Shown: positions 23,236 through 37,949, counted from the first letter of the stretch. The stretch is 64,000 nucleotides of DNA from Isoetes taiwanensis (GCA_021234155.1 JAJEKV010000005.1:20752089-20816088); one strand, 5' to 3'. The notes: generated by a model from the sequence alone, not told the origin. Numbers and translations: made by a program.

Positions 23236-25684
23236 GAACATCAGTGGGATTATACGAACGCGTAGATTCAAATGTGTTCTCACGATGAAAAGTGTGCAAC
23301 AGGTTGCTATCAAAAGCATTTAGTGCCTCTCTATCATATCTTGTATATGCTCTACCCACCACCTAACCAGCCATTACACCAAGTAAAACTTGAGGGACCC
23401 TCAACTTCTATGAAGTCACAATCTTGCATTAAACTATGCCATTGTCCCGCTCAAAGTCCTCGACTATCTCTCGCATTATCCGCCACATCCTGGCCTTTCT
23501 CTCAAGCTCAACCATAAGCTAAAATCACCCAATTCATGATCCATGCAAATGTAAAGGAGCCTAACCTCAAGAATTTGAATGCAAAGAAGTCCACAATGCT
23601 ACCGACGTGGGTTTATTATAAAAGATACACATTCTATATTCCTATTCTATTCTATTCATTAAATCCGTCCCCATCTCTATATCTTCTATTCTATCTCTAT
23701 CTCTATTCTATCTTCATTCCAGTCTCTTGGCCTCATTCCATTAACCAACTCTATTTCTACTCTTTTATCAACTATATAATTTAACTATGATCCACCGCCA
23801 ACCCGTCAACCTGAGTAATGACACTCAGAAGAAGCCATCCTCCATGTCAAGGACACCAGCCTTTGCCGCAGTCCGTGGCCACCGTAATATTGTAATCGCT
23901 TCTATTGATTATCAAGAGCAACTTTGTAGGCATCCTCTTTCTTTGCATTTATGCTCTTACAAACAAATAGTCTGAATCCTATTTGTTGCTGCTGGATACA
24001 AACCAAGCCTTTTTAGAGGGAGGTAAATACACTCACATATTCATGTTTTAAAGTTCACATCAAACTGTATATGAGTATCTGTTTTCCACTTGATTGCCTA
24101 ATGGGATGCAATGTTGATGCGCGAGGATAGGCAGTGAGTGGCGAGCTGGCTCAATGTAAAGCGCATGCAGAAGGCTGTGGTGCAAAGCCATTCCTCCTCC
24201 GAGCCGCTTTTTCTATAAAGTGCAATGGATCATTCTTCTTCAATGCGCTCTTGCTTGGGTAATCATGTCCAGCCTCTCTTTGCTGGTCAAGAAAGACAAT
24301 TATGGCTATGGAGTGTGCCAATGGCTAGGTAGAAGATCACCAAGGTGATGGCAAAGGACAGGTGGAAGGCCAAGTGGAGTAGGGATGGCGCAGGGGAAGC
24401 AGAAGTAGGGAGATGGGCGTGAGGAGTGATGTGTAATGGAGAGGCCCACACACCCATAAGCGTGAGAAGGCCTCAACATCAGAAAACATATTAGGCAAGC
24501 TTCCTAGGCCAAGTATGCAAGATAATTTACACAAAAAGAGTGGACTACTCTTTTAACAACCACAGACTTGGGGAGGGAAGCCTCAAAGCAGGAAGGGAAA
24601 TACAAATACGAGGACCATTGGTAATCGAATGAGCAAGGTGCAACCCTAATCCATTAAGTAATGGAAACCAAGAAGTCCGGAACTGCATCTACTAGAAATC
24701 TTCCACGTAAAATTCAGTAGGTGAGCAATGACAAAGCAGTAATTAGACAATTCAAGGCAGGTATACTCGAGCAAGAGAGGCAGCATTGCCCCCTACAAAA
24801 GGATCTACCTACGCCCACTAGCCGACAAAGAATAGGCTAATTTAACATCACTAAAGGAAATAATTGTTTTGCCTATCCAAAACTTTTCTTTCGTGTGACT
24901 CCGCTTTTGTACATTAAATCCCTTTACGTTGTTTCAAACTGTATCTCTATCTCTTGAGATCATGAACTCCACTGTGCTGAAATGATGACGCACACTGCAT
25001 GGAACATTAGATTGCAAGACTTTGCAAGTGGACGCTTATGACTATCTCACAAACTCCAGACACCAAATAGTGGAGAGAAGGCACTAGAACACTTCATTAG
25101 TCTAAATTAATGCTAATTCAAATGCACAACACCAATAATGCAAATTATTGCAGTTAGAAGAGTGATTCTGCCAACAAAATGCAAATTGACTAAGGAAAAA
25201 AGTCCTCCCCTAATTTCAAATCACATACATAATGTGATAGTGGCCCGTGCCAAGTATTTCACACCCTAGTCAAGTGGACCTCCAAAGTGGGCTAAATTGA
25301 CTAGCAATATCAATACACGACATAGTAACTATCGCAGATCCATTATCCCGCATCCATCGCTCTAAATACCTGATAGATTCAATATTAAGTTAAAGTATGT
25401 AGAATCCCAATTCATAACTGAGGCCATTCTTGTATATTGTATATTAGCAAATACTTTTTATATATTTTCATTGTCAAATTTGCATTTGACAATAACTTCA
25501 TCGTAATACAATTGATGCATCAATATTGCATTTTCGCCTCTACCAACATCTTAGCCCTGAGGTTTGGAATTAATATTGCCAAGGCTTCAGTATATTGAAA
25601 GTTCTTGAGACGTGTAAACATGTACCAAAATAATATGTATTTGAAAAACAATGTTTGGTAAACTATCGTTCTTCCATGATTATA
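23236..25684. other. No gene recognised
   Basis: AT-rich spacer. It holds a degenerate ttctatctctat microsatellite at about 23,625-23,720. A purine-rich stretch lies at 24,330-24,430. No coding motif was seen. Confidence 0.5.
23625..23720 (+). repeat. Degenerate TCTAT-type microsatellite
   Basis: Repeated tattctattc and atctctatct blocks form an imperfect pyrimidine-rich simple repeat. Confidence 0.75.
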
Positions 25685-25812
25685 ATATGGACTACAAATA
25701 TTGCAGGCATATAGTTCTTGATGCCACTTTATATGGACCACAATGTTGTAAGTTTAGTTCTTGATAATTTCATGCATTGGCCCTTGATATGGACCAAACA
25801 TTGTAGGCTTAA
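25685..25812 (+). repeat. Tandem repeat, three imperfect units
   Basis: Units start with atatggacnacaa and contain ttgtagg or ttgcagg, followed by ttagttcttga or a variant. They begin near 25,685, 25,731 and 25,788. Confidence 0.65.
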
Positions 25813-25918
25813 TGAAAAATACAGGAAACAAGGGTAGACCGCGACACACTGAGGCATTACCTTAACACTTGTTTCCTCAGCAAGCTTTGGAATGCCACTT
25901 CATGTACTTGCAATAATG

Positions 25919-26072
25919 TGTACTCAACAATGATGCATCATTTGTACATTTACTAAACTCAACAATGATACATTGCTTGTACATTTACTAATCTTATCGC
26001 TTTTTCAAACATGTACTCAACAATGATATCATTAGTTGTACATATTTATTAATCTTATATTGCTTTTCCAAG
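25919..26072 (+). repeat. Tandem repeat, three imperfect units
   Basis: Each unit has actcaacaatgat, then ttgtacat, then ttactaa or ttattaatctta. Units begin near 25,919, 25,957 and 26,013. Confidence 0.75.
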
Positions 26073-28940
26073 GCTCACTTGAGAGGTGCAAACAAGTGGA
26101 TGGACAACAGTACACGTTGTTTGCATTGCCTTCTCCTAAATGTATAAATATGGATTGCATATTTTTTCCTAAATGCATCAAGATGCAGACAAATGGATGG
26201 ACTGTAATTTTGCTGTATTATTTTCACATTGCTTTTTTCCAAATTTATCATATTCTGATTGCATTAAAATTATCTCTTCCCGAACTTCATAGTCGTATCA
26301 ATAAAATTCTAAGAGATGCTAGCTACAAATTACTTACTACATGAGTACAAATTACTGGTTACCATGTGCCAAGACGCAAAGATGCATATCACACAATTAA
26401 ATACATACTTCTACTATTAGATATAAGGCGCACATGGAGAGCTTACTACCAATTAGGAAATGCACTGCATTATTATAATAAAACCTCGCAACTCATATAG
26501 GAACTTTGACAATTTTCTACCACAAAAAAATTCTTTTCTCATAAAAAAACAAAAAATAGGATATATGTCCGTAAGCACCGTTATTACAATTAAATTGCTA
26601 CGTTCTTCTAGAAGAATTACAAAGATAACTTTGGATCGCACTAACTAAGCATGTGCCACCCCAAAGACGAGATAATGAGATGGACATATTAAAACATTCA
26701 TAGTATCATGCATGTGTCTTCAATATCTAGCATTATAACACAGGGGTTTTTTTGTGATTTATACGCTTTTGGCATGTGGTTTTCTATATGATTTACTTAT
26801 CTTACATGGACGCATTTCAAAACTGCATTTCTAGAGTGCACCCATTTTGCTAGCCATTGATTTTAAAGAAGAGGGAAAATCGTGGTGGTTGGGGGCTTTT
26901 ATTGTTAATATTAGGTTTGTCAAATATTAGGTTAATATTAGGTGAATAGGTTTGTGTTGGCTATTAGGGTTCCGGATTTAAGTATGTGGTATATCAAAGC
27001 CGCAGCATATGGCCTCGCTATGGCACCGTGACGCCGTTGCATAATTCACATAGATGCTTCCAAGCTTAAAGCACAAGATAGGATCCGCCGGCCAGAGATT
27101 TCATATTGCGCTCTTGAAGTTCTTCTCGAGCTTAGTATATCTAGGCTTTCAAGCTCACGACTCCGAGCATGCTGTAGAAATCTGCAGCTAATCAGCCACA
27201 AATTGGGTATCGACAACTACAAGCCGCAAAACCCTAGTTCATGCAGATTAGGAAGAAAGTTTTTGTTTGATCTAATAAACCATGGCTAACTAGAGTCGAC
27301 ACAAGAATAACACTCTAAAAAGAGGGCCGGCCCGGAAAGAAATATGTAGAAGCTTATTGGCTGGGAAACAAAAGAGGCTAATCTTTGTCCGAAGATATTT
27401 TGGCAAAATAATCCCTTTGGCAGGAACCTTTCCACCTGTCTCTGCAATCAAGGTCTGGGCTTTAATAAACCGCATTTGAGTGGGGCCAAATTGATAGGTT
27501 ATCAAAAATTTTCTACCCAGACGCCCCCAATACTAAAGTAAGAAAAACAAATTTCTTGCTTATGCTTTTGCATGGGAAAAAATTGCCCCAAGGGTTGGAT
27601 GATCCCGGCGGGCATAAGATCAATTGGCTGTATATATGACAGTTGTAATTTATCGTAAATGTGCCGAAAAGAAGGTTGAAAAGCGTTAGTGCGACGAAGC
27701 CCAGCTAAAAGAATGGTAAGTCTATCCTAAGCATTTCTCCTTTTCTCCTCAGAATTTTTTCTGCTAAAAATACATGCATCTTTTGTCATTTTATTGTCAT
27801 CTACTATACCTCAAACTCTCTTATAGAACCCACATATACATGACTAACACATTCACCATGCACTATTTTAGCTTTTGACAATCAGTTAAAACAATTCAAT
27901 TCATGTATGAACTGTTATCACTAATACATAAAACCCTATCCATGCACACCATAATCTTAGCACCAAATATGGTCATATAATAAAAAATAAATAAAAAACA
28001 AGTTAAAAAAAAAAAATCGTACAAACAAATTATACAAACCGCATCTTTATGATTACAATAGATCACACACACAATTTTATCACATGTGCACCCATTATAT
28101 GCTTTATAAAATGTGATCATTTTGATAGCTCATCATCATGGAATAAATTACTACTACTATATTTTAGTGTAGCCAAAATAGATTAAGCCAAACTACCTTC
28201 CAAATTGGGGGTTGTAGCGCTTCCTTTCTAACACTTGGCTAAATTAAATGGTTTTTTCCATCACAGTTCTTATTTTTAATTAAACTTTCACAAAATAGAA
28301 AAGGCAAATACAGCCATCACGCCTATAATGATTTAAAAAATCCAAGCATTCGAATAAAGACATTGAATTTATTGTAAACAAATTAAATCAAGACACTTAT
28401 TATATATATATAGGAATATAAAATAAAATCCTAAAAAAGGGGACCTACATTGTTCCTTCTCTAATGCTTTAACTTCTAAATGAAATTCAGAAAGTTAAAG
28501 TGGAAAAAAAAGAAACATAAAACCTTATTTGAAATTTCTTAAAGTTAGTACATAAATTGGTGTTGGAATTTTAGGCTAATTCCATCCATTTTTCCAAGCC
28601 CACTCTATATTATATGAAGTTAATCATGCCCGCATGGATATGATTGGATAAAAAGATTTGGGCTATTCAACCTAGAAAACTTCACTAGCTGCAAAAAATT
28701 TCTTTTTTTGGGCATTCGCTACCAGTGACTGTGCACGAGACGCTGGATGTAAGCATATATGCCCTTACTCATTCTAGACCGTATATGTATATCCCCGCTT
28801 TCTGTGGGTATGCCTCGTGATAAGTTTTGCATACTATATATCATAGTTTATGAAATACTATAAGATTTGAGAGACAATGTACTATATGATGTTGATTTTA
28901 TACATGTATAAATATGATTTTAGGGGCTCTCGCCGCTTTC
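26073..28940. other. No gene recognised, very AT-rich
   Basis: A short tattaggt direct repeat lies at 26,908-26,945, A-rich runs at 27,978-28,017, and a short TA run near 28,403. Open frames here are short and show no motif. Confidence 0.5.
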
Positions 28941-28945
28941 TACGC

Positions 28946-29065
28946 TACCTCTGTAGAATATGCACCAAACCAAAGGGGGGTTTAAGGTGATTCATTTTCA
29001 GGCGTGAAACGTACCGGTTTGTGTTTATATCTAAATACCTACCCCCTTCTCGGCCTTCAACACAA
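28946..29065 (+). repeat. Dispersed repeat C, copy 1
   Basis: Shares tagaatatgcaccaaaccaa, then a ggggggttta run, then a tttgtgttt string and a pyrimidine-rich ccttctcggcctt end with copy 2 at 29,163-29,282 and copy 3 at 47,553. Confidence 0.75.
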
Positions 29066-29162
29066 ATCATTATATTATACGTAAACAAAGGATTTTTATT
29101 AAAAATGCTGGGTATAATAATAGTTTATGTAAATTAATATTAATGGTCATATATGCTAGTTG

Positions 29163-29282
29163 CATCACCCCCGTGAATATGCATCCAAACCAGTTTAGGG
29201 GGGTTTAATTTAAAGGTGTCGTAAATCTAAATGGTTTGTACCTAACTTAACTTCTTTTTTGGTCCCTTCCAGCCTTAGTAAA
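29163..29282 (+). repeat. Dispersed repeat C, copy 2
   Basis: Reads catcacccccgtgaatatgc, a ggggggtttaatttaaa string, atggtttgta, and then ttttttggtcccttccagcc. It is about 217 bases from copy 1 in direct orientation. Confidence 0.75.
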
Positions 29283-32200
29283 ATTGTGTAAAGATGTTAT
29301 GTACATCTCAGCGTGCTGGTGTCTATGACAATAATATAGCTTGGGAAAAAAAGTTGATCGACAAGTAGAAACAAAGGAGCAACTTGCATGTAGAACATAC
29401 CCTAAATAAAAAAGGGTTGTCGGTGTTAGGAATGATGCTGGTATATATGTATAATATTATATCTACCCTAGTATATTATTCCACCTAGTCTATTTTGTTG
29501 CACCTATGCATACTATAAAGAACTCATTTAAACTCAAATCAAACCATTAGAAAATCTAGCAATCAAAACTTACTAAAATTAGATAATCTTAGCCATAATA
29601 AATGTACAAATCTTACTGGGTACTAAAAGCAACTATAATTTTAGATTTACTGCTACATGTAATCCAAGCGCATGAGACAAATGCAGCATATTCACAAACA
29701 AGTGAAACGAATAAACCAAATAGATTGTATGCAGAAACACAATGAATTATAAAAAAAACACACACACACACAAATATACTCACTATCTGCATAGTTGGCC
29801 TCAACATGTGCAATGACAGGCGTATCTTACATATGCAAAAAAACATGTGCAATCACAGACATATTCTAAATAGCGTTCTTGTCCATGATATGCCTAAGCT
29901 AATCTATTATGAGCTTTATCTGTTCCTCAAAAGATTAAAATTGTGAAGAAAGCCAGCAAATTCAACAACGATTAACAAAGCTGTCTATAAACATTGATTT
30001 CAATCATTTGATTTAAATGTACATCATACCTGTTTCACTGCATTTAAATATGCAATAAAAATTCCATGGAATGCCGTTCACTAAAGCTATAAAAGTTCCA
30101 CCGCTATAATCACCTTGAAGCAAGCGCAGGGTCCCGTATCACAAACTGCAGTTTGGAAACAAATAATGTAGATCCGAGATCTCCAGCCATGTGTTTTAAT
30201 AGATCCGAGATGCAAGCACATGCCTCAAATGTCTCTGTCAGCCATTTCCAAAACAATGCCGCCTACAAATATGGCAAGAGGTAATGGATTGCTAGCAAAG
30301 ATGCTAGTCATTGCAAACTATAAAGAAAACAACACTACCTTGGGGTACTTCAATATTTAGCACAAGATATATATCAAAATATCACCTCAGCATAGTGGAG
30401 AGTATATGTAAAACACAGAAGAAACCAAAAGAAATAGGAAGATGGGGCTAATCTGTGGTTTGAATTTGCTTAAATTTAGCAAGATCGGTAGGCCTTAAAT
30501 TTATTATCTTCTAATGGGATTATAAACAAATATCTCTATCTAAACAGTCCTATCAGATTGTAATATGCCCTATTTGAACTTAAAGCATCCAAAGAAAAAG
30601 AGCTAGAAATAAATATCTTATGTATGTGAAGATGTAAAGAGTAAAAGCTTCTTTCCTATTCAGATCAGATAACCTAAAAGAGAGAACTCTTCATGATGTT
30701 TATCCTTCTCCGATATCTTCTTGATCTATTCCTTAGCACACTATTGGATTTCTTGCTCGCCTTCTTCCACCTTGAGCTGGTGGTTGGCTAAACAAAGTTC
30801 ATTATGACACGCAATTTTTCACCCAAAACATAAATGGTAGTGCCAAAAGTTGAACTCTAGGTTTTGATTGATCAAAAGATCAAAAGGAAAAGAAATTACC
30901 ATTGGGAATGGAGTTATGGATACAAGGTTCACTGCCTACCTATTCAGATTCTCCTAATAGTTTTGTTGCCGGGAAGATGCAAAATTGAGTTAATTCTAGA
31001 ATGAGTAAGAATGGTGGATACTTAAGTAACTACCTATTTAGGCTCAAAGTGTATTTTGTTCTCTTGGATGCGGGGTTATTATTTATCATGATGGCTTCGA
31101 CATTTCTCCTTCACCTACTTTCCTTTAAACTGTGTTTTTTCCTGTTGGACTGAATGCTGACTTTAGAACTGCCCCTGCATACAAAAATAAATTTGCTTGT
31201 GAAAATTGTCACGCACTTTAGATATGTAAGAAAAGGTAGTTCCAACTATCGCAAATTAATGCTATGAAAATTAGCCTCGGCACATAAGTAGACTTCCGTG
31301 AGCCGGCCCTTTGTTCCTGCGGCACAAGAGGATGCCCGTATCTTCTAGAAGTGTTCCTATGAAATAAAACCGCGTGTTGCCTTGCCCTAGAGAGAAAAAA
31401 TGGGAACAACATGCGTAAGAAGACCATCCGACCAGCCCCATCACGGCTATTGCATTTGTTTAAAAAGAAAAAACTCCTCTTCATCTCAAAAGAAGTTTAG
31501 AACGGAACAAATAGGCATAAATGTAAAAGAATAAAACCCTGTGAAGAATCGAGTTTGTATGCCGAAAGTTGAGTTTTCTATGAAGGAAAATAAGGAAAAT
31601 TGAAGGGGTAAACTATGGGCAAAATGGCTTTTAGCCATAAAAATACTAAAACACCCTAGATATACTAATTAGTAGTTCCTAATTTAACACGTGTTTCGAA
31701 TCATATGAAAAACTATAACGAAAACAGCAAAAAATACGTGCAATTCCTCAGAAGAGGTGTTAGAGCACTTTGTAACCTTAAATAGCCATTTGGCTAATCT
31801 TTTAGCTGCTTATTTTATTCCATGTCTATCATAGACGATTGTAAAAGTGCAAAGCAAATTAAGTCATAAACTCAAGGATATTAATTTCAGCATTGCTCAG
31901 GTCCCAAGTTTCAAGCCTGGGACAGCGTCACAAGCATGCTAGAATGGTTCTTTCCTATTCAACTAGAGATGGAGTTCGATTCAAGAAGTTTCAATTTTTA
32001 TAGGACAACAATTTTGCCCCATGAATTGCGCGAAATTATACACACTCATGCAACACTCCCTACTACTATTGGAATTTGTTCAGCTTTCTCAACCCCTTGC
32101 CCTTTGCGCGCTTTTCTGAACAACAATAATTTCAAGCAATGGGGCAATCCATAGTGCTTCGATTTTGAGTTTTTCTTAAATGATTGAACTTTCAAAAATA

Positions 32201-32429
32201 CAAACTATCCAACTTTTGTCACTTAGAATACGTTTCTATTGCCTACCTATTTTATCCATCTTGTGGCATACCTGTTATTCCTGTTCTACAAATCCAAAAC
32301 CTTGGTACTCCATTATGGAAATGATTACATTTATAGCTCTTTATTCCACTTCCCTCCAAACACCCATTACATCCAATTCCATTACATATGCCAATGATTA
32401 ACGTCATTTTCAAACCATACATAAATGTA
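29283..32429. other. No gene recognised
   Basis: AT-rich. A short (CA)n tract occurs at about 29,757-29,771. A tRNA B-box-like string near 31,908 (gtttcaagcctgggac) lacks a convincing A box. The stretch at 32,330-32,400 is rich in ccattacat-like words, a flavour common in plant MITEs, but no terminal inverted repeats were found. Confidence 0.45.
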
Positions 32430-33100
32430 TATTGAGATCGGTTCTTTTCGTAATACACGCCGTGGCCTCGACACTGCCTTTTTGCCCTGTACCTGGCGGG
32501 GCACGCAATCCTTTCGGCCGCTTCCCCGCTTCTCCGCTTTCTTTCCGGGCTGGCTCTATGCTTTTCTCCGCCTCTCCATTTCTTTTCAGTGCCTGCAAAA
32601 AGTGTAGGATCCTAGCTGGGCAAAAGGTGAGATCTTAATTAAAAAGCAGCCAGATATCCTGCTAGGAAAAAGCAAGAGATCCCGGCAGAGATTCTTAGGA
32701 TCCGCTAGTAGATCCCAGATCCAAGCAGTAGGCCCTATTTTACTCCTTCTAACGGCTCTCGGCTTCTTACTTCTTGGCCTTCGACCTTCCCTCCTTTTCA
32801 ATCCATTCAACTTCTTCCTTCAATGATTCAATCCTCGCCGCCTCATTTTAATATTGTACGGCAAAACGCTTCTCGCCTCGCTTCTACAAAATGCTTCTCG
32901 GACAGTTTCCGGCCTTGGCTTGTAATACGCCTACAAAACGCCTATCGTTGGGACAACGGAAGGAACACTACGATGCAGCAAAGACGCTGGCTTCTCATAG
33001 TTAATAAGCTCTCGGGCGGCACTCGCGGCCCGGGCCGCCAGCGCCGGGCTGCCAAGGCCAGCCAAGTCTCTACAGGCTGTATCGCTCCTTCCTAGCCAGT
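32430..33100. other. Locally GC-richer stretch, identity unknown
   Basis: Visibly richer in C and G than both sides, with repeated gcttctc, cgcttct and ggatccta-like words. Overlapping open frames exist on both strands (for example 32,410-32,598 minus and 32,823-33,095 plus) but none shows a domain. It could be a promoter-like island or a decayed element. Confidence 0.35.
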
Positions 33101-36100
33101 GGAATTATGTAGTCCAAAATTCTTTCGATGCTCCAGCGTAATGACCAAAGTTGTCATAGGTCATTGTTGTGAACACTTTTTATTTTCCTAGTTATTGAGG
33201 AGGAGCCACAAATACGTGACTCCCTGCAATCAATCCATCTAAGCTTTGCTTCTTTGCTCCAGCAGCCCTGCTTCGGCACAAACACCTGAGTTTTAGAATG
33301 TTAGCTACCATTAGTATATACCTGCTTATTCTGTTTGGGCAATCCTGTTTGTTTGAAGGACCCTATCCCTATGCTACTACACTACCCTTCCGGTTCTCTC
33401 AGCTTCAAGGTGTTAAAAACGACTGTGGCAAGAGAGGGGAGATTTTGACCCAGGGATTTTAAATCAATAATCCATCTTGTGAGCTGCCAGTTTTGGGCCG
33501 AAAAAACAATTATCCAGTGTCTAAATCACCCAATCCGGCACAATGGCTTTTCAATCATCAAAACAACTGCCCAGTTGTCTAAATCAGCCAATCTGGCTTG
33601 ATTGTGCTTGGAAATCGAGAAGACCAATATCTGGGCCTAAATCAGTGGATCTTTTTGGTAGTTTTAGTAAGGCCAGGGGTATGGGCTCAAGAACGGAGTT
33701 GCAAGATTGGTGGCAAATGCTTTGACGGAATAATTGATTGAAACGGGATATGGCACAAGAAGAAGAAATGTTTTGGTGCATACTTAACGAGATATCGTTA
33801 CTATGCCCATTTGGAGCCCAAGCTTTTAGCTCCGCTGGGGAAACGACATCCGCATGAAGAGCCGTGATTTGATCTAGTAACAAAAATGCTCGATCTATAA
33901 ATCTCTTCCAGCGATTTTGGAAAATTCAAGACAATTCATATGTATGATATAGTCAGAAATGCAGCTGTACACATTCGCCACTGAGCCAATGAGTTAGTAC
34001 GCCACGCGGGTATCAATCTTCACCGAATGCTTAACACCAAACAAAACGTAATCACGGTTTTACAAGTAAAATGTATTGCAACAATTCTACCTGCATTCCT
34101 TGATTTTACCAAGATTCTACCCTTACCTTACATTCTCGCCTCTGCACGTCTTTTACTCAGATTCGACAAGTTATCGAAAGCTCATCAGAGATTCTCGGTA
34201 AAATAATGATCGCTTAACGCTGGCCGGGTAAAGGTTTCCACACCTCGTAATCTCGTGAAGAACCATTCTTGTATACGAAATAGTCAGATCAAGCCCTTTG
34301 AGGTGGAGGGATTTCCGAAAAGAATTATTATACCTCAGCTTCATTGGGTAGTCACTCTCTTTGTTCATATTCAAGCTCAAGCAGCGGTGCTTTTTCCGTG
34401 GCCCCGCCGGATTTAATTTTAAGTGGTAGAGGATTGATGTATAAACCGCAGAATCAGCTCCAAAAGAGAGGGGCAACCAAGGATTAGTTTAGGAAATGGC
34501 ATTTTGGGCAAATGGAACTGTCTAGGCCGAAGCTCGTGAAGGTCATGGACAAAGACGCCATGTCCAAGCAAATTGGCGATGGTTTCGAAATTTCCCGTGT
34601 CCCGGAAATGAAATGTCGCTGATGCCATCATCCCGGCCAGCGACCTGTGCTATGGAGAACGTTAGGAACGGATCACCACTTCCCTACATTCAACAGAGAA
34701 ATCCATTATTAAGCATGCATTGTACTGATTGTGTTGAACGTTAATTAGCGGCCAAACTCACTGGAAGCTTGGCACTAGAGAAACGCTCACATGCCTTAAG
34801 CGCGAAGCAAGTTTTGTATTCATATGTGTAATTAATAGCTAATATATAGATATTACAAACATATATGTAATGTAAGACTGGCGTGACCACAAAAGCTTAG
34901 AAAATAGAGTAAGCATATAATATTGATAAAGACTATATAGTAAAGATACCCAAGCCAATCATTCAAAGTTGAATCAATATCTCCGCTAAGTCATAGATCT
35001 AGTTCGATATTTAAGATTCACAACGCTAAGTACGTTTCCGCACGGCCGCACGTACCATCCGAAACATCACTTTATAAAGTCCAAACGCTTATATCCACTT
35101 TACCCTTTGGTAAACATACCTAAAAAATTCTCGTGATTTCAGTTTCCTCCTCATTAATTTATTAGCCTTGTGAATGTAATCACTGATACTCTTTTGCTCC
35201 ATTATAGAGTCGGCTAAATGCTTTCTGGAATATTTTCAGCTAAATATATTTACCAAACTTGCACTCCAATTGAGGGACTATTATCCCGCCATTATTGCCA
35301 TTGCCACCTTTTAATGCTATAGTAATACAAGTGATTGGCAGGAGCTAATATCTGAGTCAGCGAATCCAACCAATCAGTGGGAAGTGTCATGCTGATGCCT
35401 TCTTGATTTTCTTAAATCCCAGGACCTTCCCGCAGTTTCACAATAGATGAAATCCTAACATTGGTTCTAAAAAGTTCTCCAGTACTTCAATGAAATTCTT
35501 TTCTATCCGTAGGAAGTAAGGTAAATTTGGAAGATCCGTCTTGCCAAATCAGACATTTTATATTTGTTCCAATATTTCAGATTTTAAGTTTAAACTGCGC
35601 TTATTGCTTCTAAAAAGATTCTCTTTGACCTTTCTAGCACCTTATCCAATTTGTCCTAGATTTTTCTAGAATTTGTGACTGAATCATCATTTGAATGTAC
35701 TTTAATTCAGCTTTGCACAACTGTCAGACTTCTTTTTTGGCCCTTCTCAAAGATCTTGTAAGCTATCCACCTCACTTTCTACAATGCTCTAGTTTTTCTC
35801 AACCACTCCCAACTCATCATTGTATTCAGACAATTCTTTTCAAGAAACAAAAAGATCAACAATCTTGTTTGATGTGGAATCACTCCATGTATGGCATGTA
35901 AGATAAACCATTCACTTGGACATCATGCTTGATTCTTTTGATAGGGCTCCACATCTAAAATAACAATTGCCGCCATTATAAAATGGGTCTTTTGGGTGAA
36001 TTCAACTCCTCATTATATATTCTTCCAATGAGATACATGGGACAACTTCTTGAATCTCAAATGCATATCAAACATGCACCTTTGTATTTCAAGGTATTTG

Positions 36101-37949
36101 CCGTTGATCGCTTTCTTCTTTTTGCATTCAGAGGGAAACCATATCATGAGTGTCTATCCAATATGAGCATCTCTTTCCAATCATCGCGATAACCCAACTT
36201 TAATGTGCAAGTAAATGGATGTCTCTTCCAACTTTGCAAAAAGCAACCCAAATCCACCTCCCTTGCACATGGTAAGCACGTATTAACAATGCCCCAGCCC
36301 ACTAGAAGCTGTAAAATACCATAGTGAGAATTCAAGTTATGACCTAAAAAATACCCCAGTATTATAGACAGCGTACCTCAAGGTAAAGTGTAGTATGTTC
36401 CTTATCCTTATCTATATCCGCCCTAAGTTGGATGTCCGCTGGATATGCTCTCAACTTTATTCATATAATGTCTCCTTCCAAAAGTGCCGGCACCAAACTC
36501 TGGACATCATTAGGTAGAAAATGACGTTTCATTTTGTTTAGGCACTCGAGAATAGATTCAATGTATCAGAGTTCACAAATTTGGAAGAAGGCTACGTCTA
36601 CATGCACATCAAAATGACCCCTTTTCTAGGGTTTTCCAAGTAGCTTAGGTAAGTTATGAAAACTCCCAATCACCTTACCTGACAAAACCATTGGGCATCT
36701 AGAATGTCAAATGCCTGATTTTCACGTAAATAAATGAGTTCTCCCATGTCATGGAGATGTGACAGCAAGACGAGAGTATCAAGTAGAAATATACTTATTA
36801 TACAACTCAACAAGCCTGCCAAAACTGGAGCAATTTTTGTCCTTTAAGCGCACTCATACTTAAGTGCACTCATACTTGATGATGGGAGAGAGTAAATTCC
36901 TTTTGGGTACCCTTTTCTCAAGTGTACCATTATCTCTACCACAAAGCAAGGAATTTTCTGCCGCTGTTGAAGGAGATCACCTAAAGGTTTTGATAGCAGT
37001 TTTATTAGTTCGGGATTTTGACAAAGAGCAACAAAATCTCAAACATTGTCTTCGGACAAGTTTGACTTCCCAAAGTCAAGAAGACCTACTGTATTTGGCT
37101 CAATTCTTGATTCCTAGTTAGTGTCCCTTTGCATCCTGCTGGCTCATTCCTCTCGTGGAGGACGTGGTGAGCCGAAGTAATTCAGGAAATCCTATGAGGG
37201 ACTCTTTTATTTCTAATCTTAGTTTCGGCCGGTGGGGAGACTTTGGCTTTTAACCTGGGGTTTCTAAAGTGATCCAAGTTCATTATTGAATTGAAATCAA
37301 GACCCGTGAGTTTGTCCTTACGCGGAAGGAGCCTTGCAAACAATTAGAAAGTATGTCTTTATCTAACCCCTTACAAAATGATGGCGAAAGGCATGGAATT
37401 CTTTCTCTCACCAGCAAGATCACAAAGAATGCTTCTTTTCTTACCAAATTGAAGGGTCCAGATCCATACCTATAAAGAGAGGATGTTGCCGCAAATTTTG
37501 GGAGAGCCTACATTTCCGGGAAAGCAGATTCTTTTGTGAGAGTGGTCTTACCATTTTCACCCTAAAAATCCACAAATGAAGAGCTTGGCGTTAGTGGGTT
37601 GGACCTGTGGTTTGATCCGTTGGGCCCACTTTGACGAAGTATTCCGCTAAGTATCCAATATGTCGCTAAATGGCTCTTCCATTTCCCAAAATGGTGCAGC
37701 TAAATGGCATTTCCATTTGCACCTTCAGGATGCAATTTATTGATGCTTAAATGTCGTTGTATACGTAGTTGAACTTCAGGCGGTAACGCTTTCCTCATGG
37801 TCTTCAAAGGTGTAATGTAATTCTAATTCCAAGTTCGAATTTGCAGAGCGCTGTGCTTAATGTATCTGCAATTTTGCTGTAAATCATAATAAAATGATAA
37901 TAATAATATAAAGTGTATTTACCTGAATCTCAATCAGAACACAAAAAGT
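33101..37949. other. No gene recognised
   Basis: AT-rich, apart from a short tandem repeat at 33,507-33,652 and a doubled cactcatact word at 36,849-36,875. A minus-strand 101-codon frame at 34,171-34,476 and a 99-codon one at 33,584-33,883 have no motif I recognise. Confidence 0.45.
33507..33652 (+). repeat. Short tandem repeat, two clear and one weak unit
   Basis: Units of about 57 bases contain ccagtngtctaaatcanccaatcnggc at 33,507 and 33,564. A third, weaker unit at about 33,625 keeps ctgggcctaaatca. Confidence 0.6.

Noticed and set aside
31900-31925. tRNA B-box-like string
   Set aside because: No A box at a suitable distance and no cloverleaf.
32330-32400. MITE-like ccattacat-rich stretch
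   Set aside because: No terminal inverted repeats or target duplication could be found around it.
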